From NCBI RefSeq assembly GCF_902459465.1, contig NC_047067.1:13652840-13716839 (forward strand): a stretch of 64,000 nt of DNA, written 5' to 3'. This DNA comes from Asterias rubens (lineage: Eukaryota; Echinodermata; Asteroidea; Forcipulatida; Asteriidae). Shown piece by piece: positions 1-12,300 of the stretch. The position numbers and the translations under genes were made by a program. Each line of letters opens with the position of its first letter. Within the stretch, counting starts at the first letter, position 1. Under the pieces are notes generated by a model that saw nothing but the letters and a program-made list of their open reading frames with translations, ran no database searches and was not told the DNA's origin.

Positions 1-250
1 TAATGAAAGAAAAACACCCTTGTGCACAAATTGTATGTGCTTTCAGACTGCCTAATAAAATGCTTCATGTGGCCTAAAGTCTGTTAATATTTGAGTGAGA
101 AATTACTCTTTCTAAAAAACTACTTACTTCAGAGGGAGCCGTTTCTCTCAATATTTAAAACTATCAAAAGCTCTCCATTGCTCACTACCAAGTGAGGTTT
201 TATGCTAACAATTATTACAAGTAATTACCAATAGTGTCCAGTGCCTTTAA
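1..250. mobile_element. MITE, 'TTAAAGGCAGTGGACAC' family, cut by the window edge
   Basis: Only the right part of the element is in the window. It ends AATAGTGTCCAGTGCCTTTAA, the family terminus, and includes the internal CACCCTTGT...GTGCTTTCAGA block found in the other copies. Confidence 0.7.
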
Positions 251-315
251 GGGAACATTGTTATATCAAAGAACTCTCTCTTGTTCTCTGTTATTATTAT
301 CGTGATTAGTCTAAC

Positions 316-3300
316 CTCTTGCTTGTATTCTTTAATCCGTTGTTGATATTGATCTCTCATGGAAGTCTGCTGTGACTGCTTAGCCTCGCTCTGAAATTGT
401 GTAAGGTCCAACTGATGGGCGTGCTCCTCCAGTTGCTCTGTGGGAAGGTAGAGAGTCAAATGTGAAAGGGTTTTGATACCTTTTGTAGATCAAGTTTTTG
501 GCAACAACATGAATCTCTACTCACTGTGAATGAAGATGTTTGGTACAACTTACCTGGAAAAGTTTCAGCTTCATAAGTGTTTGAGACAAAAGTGAAAATC
601 ACAGAGCAATGTTTTTGATAGAGTCGCGTAAATTATTTTTGTGCATTGTTATACTCATTTCTGAAAAACTACAGCACCTCAGCAAGTGATATTTTAAAGG
701 AAGCTTTCTACAATCATTATCTTCAAACCGCGTATGTTTAATGTAAATCTGTAGACTTTGTGTTTTGAGTCACATTAAAATTAGCCAAACCCTTTAAGGA
801 CCAGCTCGAATTAAAACGGCAGCTGCGTTTCACCAATAAGGAAAATGAGTTTCACAAATAAGGAAATTTATAATGTTCGTAACAATAATGGACATTTGTA
901 GTGTGCAAGGTCTATCAGAAAGTCTCTCCTGGCGCATAGAAAAGAACTCTGCTAATGACGATACTGAAAGCCAAGACAAAACAAGTTAGCTTTGACGTTG
1001 GAGAGAGTGTCTTCTTGTCTTAGGTTCAGTGGAAGAGCATTCCAAAGAGCTGGCCCAGCATGTGAAAAGATGGTCTCCCCAAGTGTGTGCAGAATAAGGG
1101 GTTAATGAGGAGCATATTAGAAAAAAAGAAAACAAATCAAATGAGAGTAAATGTGTTTGAATTTGTAACAAAACAAACATTTGAATACCCTTTTAAAGAC
1201 ACAGCTGTCGATTTCACAAAACTCTTCTTAACTTAAGACTTATCTTAGGACTTAGAACGAGTCCCAACCTTGCACTGTAGCATGCAGACCTTAAGATTAA
1301 TCCTAAGTTAAGACGAGTTACTCGTCCTAACTCGAGATAAGACGAGTCCTAACTCTTTGTGAAATCGACGGCTGGACACTATTGGTAATTGTCAAAGACC
1401 GATCTTCCCACTTGTTGTATCTCAACCTATGCATAAAATTACAAGACTGTGAAAATTTGAGCTCGATTGGTTGTCGGAGTTGCGAGATAACTATGAAAGG
1501 AAAAAACACCCTTGTCACACGAAGTTGTGTGCTTTCAGATGCTTGACTTCGAGACCTCAAATTCTAAACGAGGTCTCGAAATCAAATTCGTGGAAAATTA
1601 CTCCTTTCTCGAAATCTATGTCACTTCAGAGGGAGCCATTTCTCACAATGTTTTATACCATGAACCTCTCCCAATTACTTGTTACGAAGTGAGGTTTTAT
1701 GCTGATAATTATTTTGAGTAATCACCAATAATGTCCACTGCCTTTAAGAACTATGCAGATTTTTGGGGGGAGAATCCTTTCTTTTATCAGAAGTTACTCA
1801 GAAATCTAAGGAATACTCAGGAATACTCAGATAGCTAAATTTGAAAATCTGATGTTCTATGCTTGAATTGCGAATCAGCATGAAAATTAGGTTGTTTAAC
1901 CCAAAACAACCCAGTGTAAATAATCCTTTGTATTTTGTTCCAACCTCATTATATTTGTTCAAAACACTGTAGCACTCACGTCTCTACACCAATCTGTAAT
2001 ATTACCTAATGTGTCTCCCAGTTGCCCTTCGAGGTTGTCAATCACTTTGTTCAGTTTAACTGCAGTATCCTTCAAAACAAAAAAGTTTGACAATCCTTAA
2101 ATAGATGTTAAATTTGCATAGGGGATAAAGAGTATTAACTTTAGTTTTTACCCATACAAACCAATGCGTGCTAGCACTGGATATTCAGTACTTTCCCGAG
2201 TTGTGTGAAAACAAATGCATTTTACTCGTGTGGGATTTAAACCCTCAACCTTTGCAGTTCTGCAAATGACACTGCCCAGAACTGCATAGTTCGTGGGTTT
2301 GAATCCCACCTGAGTAATATACTTGTGATTTTTCTCAAAAAACACATGCACTCCTGAACAAAGAGTGACAAAATAGGGAGACCGCCAACTGTAGGGCTAG
2401 AAAGCTCAGTTGGTGGAGCACTAGCAGGTTAATCCGGAGGTAGCAATTCAAACACTGCTCTAGTCAACTTTTTATTTTCAACCTCAAATTAAACTTAGTA
2501 CAAATAAAATTAAATGTAACAATGTTTTTTTTTACCTCCGCATCGATCAGCCTTTCCTGAGAAAGTTCAATTTCTTTGTGCAATTCCTCTTCTCTCCCTT
2601 CAGCCTCTGTCTGAAATTTCTTAAACTCCTGCAGCAAACGGGCTGTAAATCAAAAACAATAACATCAGAGGCCAAATTCATAGAGCTGCTTTAGCATAAA
2701 AAATTGCAAAACAATCTTAGCAGAAATGAGCAGGATACAGTCATGTGATGTGACATTGTAGTTTTGCCTGTTTGCTGGTAACCCTATTCTGGTAAGAATA
2801 ACTTTGTTGTGCTTAGCCTCTTTGTGTGCTTAAGCAGCTCTATAAAATTGGGTCCAGTTTAACAGCATGATGGAAATCTTAGTTGGCTATTTGTCTGGAT
2901 CTCTTTTATGTGAAGTGACACTTTTACCAACTTCGGTGAGGCGCAACAGATGAGAAACTCAAGTTCTGAATATAACTGGAACGGCGAACCGCATGGCTGC
3001 TTTCAAATAAATTTTAAAAAAGGCTGTGTTCCTATTGGACTATTTCTTCTGCTACCATGCAGAAAGTTTCTGAGACTGGCTTTGGCGTAATTCGTTCCTA
3101 CCTGGACTTTCCCACACTGGATATTCCGCGATCTTGCATAGCGTTTGACAGCGTGGTCACGGTAGGGTTTACAGCAGGGGCTTCCCTTTCTGGACTTTTT
3201 AGCGGCCATGTTATGTTACCTTGGCTGCGCGGAAGTCTTCCGCGACATCTGTTAGTTTTACATCACAGTTGTTTACCAATCATCCCCATTGGATTTAATA

Positions 3301-6300
3301 TTGTCTTTCTACAGAAAAGTCACTTTACTTTAACCCCAAAAAGTAATGGGAACACAGCTTAGGAGACAATAGTTATATTGTCACAAGACACAGCTTAGGA
3401 GACAATAGTTATATTGTCACAAGACACAGCTTAGGAGACAATAGTTATATTGTCACAAGACACAGCTTAGGAGACAATAGTTATATTGTCACAAGACACA
3501 GCTTAGGAGACAATAGTTATATTGTCACAAGACACAGCTTAGGAGACAATAGTTATATTGTCACAAGACACAGCTTAGGAGACAATAGTTATATTGTCAC
3601 AAGACACAGCTTAGGAGACAATAGTTATATTGTCACAAGACACAGCTTAGGAGACAAAAGTTATATTGTCACAAGACCTCACCCTTAGGCCGGATCGATC
3701 CGAATTGGCGGCTACGGCTACGCCGCATCATCATGCATTGAGGTATAGGACGCCCTTAGCAACACCCCTGGCAACGGTCGTAGCCGCAGCCGTAGCCACC
3801 AGTTCGGACGCGGCCTTACTTACCATTTTCTTTCTCAGCAGCTTTGATTGCAGCCTCTCGCTTCGCCTCTTCCTTAGGGTTGGGTTTCTTGACTTCTTTG
3901 GCTTTGTCCACTGTGCTTTTCATGGCCTTTAGTTGCTCTTGCAATTCTTTCTGAAAAAAACCCATAGTGTTTTAATAACCACTGAACTATACCCATGGCA
4001 ACTAAGACCTGAAACAATCAGTGTACCATACCCATAGCAACAAATGTACTATAACCGTGCCAACCAATGTACTATACCCGTGGCAACAAGGTAGGGATAT
4101 CCTTATAGTCATATGGTAAGGGTACCAATAGCAACCAATGTACTACATTTGTACTAGCCAATGTACTAAACCCATAGCAACCAATGTACTATACCGTAGC
4201 AACCAACTATAACAACAATAAAGACTTGTAATGCATAAATATCCACCCTTCTGTGTTCAAGGCGCAGTAAAAAACGAAAACAAAAAGAATGAACACAGAC
4301 AAAATACAACAAATGAACCACATACACAAAGCAATCAAACTGTTAACCCTAAGTCTTGGCCTTGCAAAAGTTTACCATTGACTTTAAATTTTCCAATGTA
4401 AGTGCTCTTTACAAAACAAAAATGGCCTTGTCCTCTTTAAGGTTAAATCTAGGCCTGACTAACTTGAGCTAAGAGACTTTATCTTTTGGAAAGTTAGTGC
4501 ATCACAAAACTCAAGTCAGTTGGTCCGGAGCCTAGCTCTATGGTTGGTCTAAAATAAACACAAGAAATCATTATTTCAATGAAGATAAACAAAGAGACTT
4601 ACAATTTTGACATTTTTCTTTTCAGTGAAGTTCTCGAGTGCCTCAAGCCGTGTCGTCTTCTTAATGAGTTCTACGTCTAATTTCTCATTCAGTTTGTTCA
4701 GATGGTTAGTGCTGAGCTGTCATTTAAATCAAACATAAATCATATAAATATCAGTTGGAGTTGCGAGTTTCCAGACAGAATTGACAAAAAGATGTTGAAG
4801 TAAGTACTTCACAAATTAAGTTTAAAGGCAGTGGACACTATTGGTAATTACTCAAAATAATTATCAGCGTAAAACCTCATTTGGTAATAAGTAATGGGGA
4901 GAGGTTGATAGTATAAAACATTGTGAGAAAAGGCTCCCTCAGAAGTGAAGTAATTTTCAACGAATTTGATTTCGAGACCTCAAGTTTAGAATTTGAGGTC
5001 TTGAAATCAAGCATAATGAAAGCACACAACTTCGTGTGACAAGGGTGTTTTTTTTCTTTCATAGTTATCTCGCAAATCCGTCGACCAATCGAGCTCAAAT
5101 TTTCACAGGTTTGTTATTTTATGCATATGTTGAGATACACCAAGTGAGAAGACTGGTCTTTTACAATTACCAATAGTGTCCACTGTCTTTAACTGAGAAA
5201 AAATAACAATAATCCGGGCACAATTTCACACAGCTGCTTAAGCATAAAAAAAAATTGCTCAGCACAACAAAATGATACTTACAGGAAAAAGGTTACCACT
5301 TAAAAAAAACATTTTACAGTACATAATGTAACTGATATTCTGCTTAGTTTTGCTTAGCGGAATTTATTGGCTGTGCAAAATGCCAAAATCTTTGCTTGCG
5401 ATCATCACACTAAACGGCAGTATACACTATAGGTGATTGTCAAAGACTAGCCTTCACAGTTGGTGTATCTCAACATATGCATAATGTAAAATAACAAACC
5501 TGTCAAAATTTGAGCTCAATCATCGAAGTTGCGAGATAATAATGAAAGAAAAATAACCCTTGTCACACGAAGTTGTGTGCGTTTAGATGGTTGATTTCAA
5601 GACCTCAAATTCTAAATCTGAGGTCTCGAAAACAAATTTGTAAAAAATTACTTCTTTCTCGACAACTATGGCACTTCAGAAGAAGCCGTTTCTCACAATG
5701 TTTTATACTGTCAACCTCTCCCCATTACTCTTCACCAAGAAAGGTTTTATGCTAATAAACATTTTGAGTAATTACCAATAGTGTCCACTGCCTTTAAGCT
5801 TCAGTTACATGTAGTTCATTTCACAGCCTCTGACGCATTTTACTGCATTAGGCAAGGTTTTTATTTCAACTGTGCTGCATTTGCAGAGTGCCTTACAAAA
5901 AACCCAATGGTTAGGGTTTATGAGTTACTGACACAACTTTTGTTGAAGTTTTAAAGTTCCCCAACAAATTAGATTTACTCATTAAAAGTTTGAAGTTTTT
6001 CTGAATTTGTTTCTTGTTACCCCCAGTTCCAAAATCTGCTCGCAGAGTTCCATATTTTCCTGATTCCTTCTCTCCACGGCAACGGACATGAAGTTAAATT
6101 GTTTCAGTGCGTTCTTGATCACTGTAGCACAAGAACAGAGTAATCGCTGAATCATCATTGACAAGACCAGAACGCAAAGATGGGAGATAGGCTCCTGAAA
6201 ACCATTCAATTTTCCTTTTTTTCTACTAGGGTTTTAGATCAACACATCATGGCCCAATTTCAAAGCGCTGTCATGCTTACTAAAGGAACACATTGCCTTG

Positions 6301-9300
6301 GATCGGACGAGTTGGTCTATAAAAAGCGTTTGTAACCGTTTGTTATAAAATGCATATGATAAGAAAGATGTTTTAAAAGTAGAATACAATGATCCACACA
6401 AATTTGCCTCGAAATTGCAGGGTTTTCCTTTTACTTTGCGAACTAACACGGTCGGCCATTTATGGGAGTCACCATAAATGGTCGTGTTAGTCGACGAGGT
6501 AAAAGGAAACCGTGCAATTTCGAAGCATGTTTGTGTGAATCATTGTATTCTACTTTTACAACATCTTTTTAACCATGTGCTTTTTATAACAAACGGTTAC
6601 AAAAGCTTTTCAAAGACCAACTTGACCGATCCAAGGCAACGTGTTCCTTTAATCGGTAAGCAAATTAGCAGAACAATTTGCTAAGGTGTAGCAAATTCCA
6701 CAGGTTGGCAAGAAAATTAGGCGGCCATCTTGCTCATTCACTGTGGATTTGCATTGTGACGTCATTTTCATTTTTATGCAGCAAGCACCGGAAGGTAAGC
6801 AGGACTTTATGTGTGCTTACGGCTAGCAGCACTATGAAATGGAAATTGACAGTAAGCACATAATTGGCTGCTAAGTAGCATGTAGAAATTGGGCCCAGTC
6901 AAGGGGGCCAACCTCGGCTTGGGCTCCACTCGCTGCGTACACAGTAAGAATGAATCGGCCTATACATTTTTGGAGCAGTGTGTATTTTGCATGCGGTAGT
7001 TTGAACATCAGCAGACGGAGCCTGGAGCCAGAACCAAACCCTTGGTTTAACAAAGACCCAGTTAGGGACTACACTGGTCAACAAGTCGTTCAAAGTTTGC
7101 CGTTGTGATATAGTATAACCCAAAGACATTTGACAAGACCAAAACTAAGGTAGAAACTTTTCAGAATATTTAGTTCCTCTTTACATGGAGTCATAACAAT
7201 CCTTTGTTCTAAAGCCTGACCACATCAAAAAAAAGGTCTTCTTTTTGCCTTGTTTTACTCTGTAACCAATGAATGCTCTGCATCAAAGTGTGTGCACATT
7301 CTTAATTTTTTGTGAAGTCTTTTTATTATTTATTATCGTATTATTATTATTTTTTTTTTTTCAGGCTCAATAATTTCAGACAATCCCAGCCCTATCCCAA
7401 TAGGCCCCAGCCAACGGGCCTCGTTCAATGTTGGCTCGTATTGCACAGTCTCCGCTTCAACTGTGGACAAGTGGTTAGACTGCAGGACTTGCAAGGTTGT
7501 GGATACGAATCCCCAGCTAACCATTGATTTCAAAATGACTAAAATAAATATTGTTGTCTAGTTACTGAATCACAATTTCTTGATTTGTGTAATTCATAAT
7601 CATAGACACTAAACCAATGTTTGTATGAGAGAGATTGGCTGTTGCCAGCTTGGGGTTTATATCCCTTTGTGGGAGTTTGCCGAGTTCCCTTGATGGGAAG
7701 ATCATTTAAACAAACAAACAAACAAACAAACAAACAAACAGAAAAACTGGGGTTAACAACATTGAGCAGTGCGGTAATCTTCACTTATGAAGCAGAACTA
7801 ATAAGGAAGAAGAAGAAGAAGCGTGGAAGCAGGGAAACGGGGGAGCATATGTTTAGTTTCACATGACCCAATCATTTCAGCTGGAAATGGAGCTCAGCAT
7901 AAGAATCTTTGTATACGAATTAGATTTAACATACTGTTTCTGTCGTTGTTTGTTCTTGCCATTCTCAAAGTGTCATCGAGTGCTTTCTTCACTTCTTGAG
8001 CTGCTGCTTGCCAGTTGGCTGAATCGGCGAGCAAAGCTCTTTCTGTTCAGGGTGCAGATAACATGGGAGTCACAGGATTATACAAAATACATCCTTGAGA
8101 ATGGTAATAATGTCTACAAACCTTTAAAATAGAAATGTCCTTTGCAAAATGAAAATGGCCTTGCCCTTTTAAAGTTGAAATTCCAGCCGTCGATTTCACC
8201 AAACTGTTCCTAACTTATGAGTTAAGTTCCATATCCAAAGGCACAGGACACATTGAACTCGTCCTAACTCAAGATAGGATTAATCCTAGCGTTTCGTGAA
8301 ATCGGCTGCAGGCCTGTCTTTCTCATTCTAAAAACTGTGTGGTCAGGCGATATTATTGTTTTTTAAAAGGGATTTAAAAGTGATTTGAAATTACCGTTAA
8401 GGACTTCTTGAGCTTCCTTGGTCTTAGCTTTGACTGCCGCTTGTCGTTGTGTAGCGAGACTACTAAAGGCTTGTTTCAAATCAGAACCTCCCGCATTGGA
8501 TCTGAAATCAAAACAAAATATATAAGTCAAAACGTTGAGACCAATTTAAGAACTGACTCCGCGGTAGTACAGTTAATCACGATCCTATATTAAGCTAAAG
8601 TAGTAGTCCCAGCCTATTTTCTATACCATCCGCCCAGGTAATAGTTAAAAAGCAGGACAGTTCTCTAAGAATAAACTCTATCTGGCAAGTAGATACACAC
8701 ATGGTGTTACCACAATCCAAATATAAATTGATACCTCACCATGCAATGCCTGAAATCATATATATATATATATATATAAATAAATAATATCTATGGGTGT
8801 GTAGCGGTGAAAAAGGCCCACTAACGAAAAGTCAAAAATCTACTTAAAAACTGGGACGGAAACAAAATCTTGCTCTTAAACAGTGATTTATTTGTTAAAC
8901 TCCAACAAAAGCCAACAACTCAAAATTAATTGCCAAGAATTAAAATAACATGTGACTGTGACTTTCTCAAACAAGATTAATTGGTTCTTAAAAAAATGCT
9001 TTAAGATCAAAAAAAGGAAACACAAAACAATTTGTAAATAAACACTTATGCAATAAAAAAAACCTTCAAAGAGACTGATTAGATATGGAGTAAAAAACAA
9101 CCCCAAAACAACGATAAAAAACAATGAGTAAAACCGGAAATGAGAAAACCGGAAAACCCACACAGCACTAAACAGTGAATTACTCTAAAAATACAGAATT
9201 AACATGGACCCGATTATTGAGCAGATTACACAGATGGGCAGGAGTGTCCAGTAAAAGTACATGCTTTGTCTTAGCTGCCTAAATGCTCACAGTCCTCATG

Positions 9301-12300
9301 GCTTTGGTCTACACCGCCAAGACAATGCTTCAGCCACAATTGAGTCAGGGCACAAAGGTAAATAATAGTCTGGTGCAATCTCTACCAAAAGTAGCCTGAG
9401 GGCAAGGAAGTTATTCTGGGAATGTACTCTTATCAACAGGTGGAATTAATCAAGTTATACATGTAATGGCTCTGAAGCAAAACTTTTAAAGTAAAAAACC
9501 ACCACTCTACAGGAGCAACGGGGAGAATATATTCATGAGTTAAGTTTGAATAATAAATGCTGCATGACCAATAATCCTCCCATCAAATGACATCTAAAAC
9601 AGTTGGAATCAATTACCAACATTGTTAAGTTATAAAAGCCAATTTGAGAAACCACTGATTGGGCTCATCAGAAAAGAATGGTGATCGTAAGCGCAGAACC
9701 CAACCCATGGGAAATGCAGATGAGGCCGCCCTAGAGGATAACATGGACAAATGTAATCCGAGGGACCTCTCCAGACTGGGCACTGGGTGGTCTGTGGACG
9801 AGGCAGAAGTGGCAGCTCAAAACTGCTCAATTTGGAAGCTTCTCACCAGTCAGGCAGCCGGTGCAGAAATGCACGATGCTGACTGGGCCCAATTTCATGG
9901 CTCTGCTTACCGTAAGCAAAGAATCGGCGTTTACGGAAGCGCTTACGTCAAAAGTATTTCACAGGTTAGCAGGGAATTTTAACTAGGCATTCTGTGCTTA
10001 CTAGGCATTCTGTGCTTACACAGCTAGCACAGAAATGTGACGCTTGCACACAAACAGAGAGTGGTGATCGTAAGCGCAGAATTCAGCAGTAAGCAGAGCC
10101 ATGAAATTGGGCCCCATGTTAGAGCCCCTGTAATTGGCAACTTCCAAAAAAATATATATATATAACACTTGTATCTTACCCCTGGTTTTCTTGCATTGCT
10201 AGTTCATTCATGATCTGGAAAATCTCCTGACCAGTATTCCGTAGTTTGTCAACATTTTTCCGCACAAATTTCCTGCTGTCATTTATTACCACACTGGAAT
10301 AGAAAAAAAAGGATACCTCAATGTTCAGTTTAGCAATTAATCATCAAGTTACCTTGATCAACTTGTTAAATGACATGGCGATACAAGTAGTAAGATCGCA
10401 AGACTTGCAATCGCCAAGGTTGTACATGTAGGTAAACCAATTATTTCACAATGGCTACATGGGTATTGCAATCTAGTTACTGAATTACAGTTTCTTGGTT
10501 TGTGCAATTCATAATCATAATATACAGTAATACAATGTTTGTATGAGAGAGATTGGCTGTTGCCAGCTTGTTGTTTATATCTTTAGAGTTTGCTGAGTTT
10601 CCTTGCAGGGAAAATCATCCCAACAAACAAATAAAATTAAACAGACTGACAAGTCATTTGATGTTGTCAAGCTTGTAAGGTCAACCAAAAACCAGAAAAT
10701 AGATCAGGATTGAGTTTTTGAAATGTTTCATTAGAAACCCCCGAATAAAATAGGGAGACCGCCAACATAGGGCTGGACAGCTCAGTTGGTAGCGCCAGCA
10801 CATTAATCCGGAGGTCGATGGTTCAAATCCTGCTCTAGTCAATTTTTATTTATTCAACCCCAAATTAAAAGAAACAGTGAGGACAAAACTTGACTGACTT
10901 CATTGATCGCTCCATCTCAATCTCCTCCTTTTCGCGTTCTTTGATGACCTCATCGCTCAGTAAATTCTGCTCCTGTTTTTACAAATTACGAAGGCATAAT
11001 AATAAAAGTCAGAACCTCAACAATAGTTATGAATAATTGTATAAGCCCTCTTCACACTTCTCTTTTCCCCAGGGGCAACCCCAGGGAATACTGGTTAGCC
11101 CTTTCACACTTGGATCACCTTACCCCTGATCTACTCCGGCAAACGAGCATACCCCGGGGAACACAGCCACCCCCTGCTCTGGAGTGAGGGTAAGCGGTAA
11201 AACCCTGGGGTATAATAATTTCGAGGGGCTAATCATCCTTACTCGCAGCTAAGAGCTGAATTGCGAAGGATGCAGCTACAACGTGTTCGAGAAGCATTAT
11301 GACCACGGAGCACAGCCAAGATCGAAAGTGTTTGATTTTTCCCAAGGGAGAAAAACCGGATGGTCTGGAAAACCCTTGCGGCACAGCACAGAACCAACAC
11401 ACAACTCAACTCACATATGGCCCTGGCCGAGAATCAAACCAGGGTCACCTTGGTGTGAGGCGAACGCTTTACGCACAAGCCAACCATGCCATCCAAAATA
11501 TTATTGAAACATACAGCCAGACCCTGTGGAACAGGGACCAAGGTGGAACATTGTGAAAGTGCGCTGGGTAACCATGGGGGTTAAACAAATTCCTAAGGCC
11601 TCCCCATAACCCATGGCTGTATTCCTCTGGGAAAAGAAATACAATGTGAAAATGGCGAAAGATAGCTTGCAATTTGGTGTAAATCGGCTATCTTTATGAG
11701 TAATTTGGTACACGCAGTCATGTGCACATCTCACAAAACTCATTGTACAATTGGTTAGTGAACACCGCTTAAAGGGTCTATGTAGCTTTTGTAGGACAAA
11801 AAACACAAGGTCTACAGATTTACACTTTACTTGCACAGTTTGAAGATAATGATCGTAGAAAGCTTCCCTGAAAATATTACGTGCTGAGGTGCTGTAGTTT
11901 TGGGGAAATGAGTAAAACAATGTCATGAAAATAATTTTCGTCTCATGAGACGAAAATTGTTTTAATCATATACAAACGTATTTCCATGACATTGTTTTAC
12001 TCATTTCTCAAAAACTACAGCCCCTCAGTATGTAAGATTTGAAGGGAAGCTTTCCACTATCATTATCTTCAAACCCTGTAAGTTTAAGGTAAATCTATGG
12101 AAATTTTTAAAAAGTACCCAAATCCTTTAAACATCACTTGATGCGCCGGCAAGCCAAAATGCAATTTGCCCATAAAGTCTATTGCAACCTTTCCAGAAAG
12201 TTCCTTTAATTGTCAATCTAGACCCAAGTGGACTTCCAAACCAAGGGGAAATCCTGGGCCCAATTTGAGAGAGCTGGTTGGTTATTTTTTGTGCTAGCTA

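Noticed and set aside
3354..3677. CRISPR-like array
   Set aside because: The 36-bp units are contiguous with no spacers, and the DNA is animal. It is a minisatellite.
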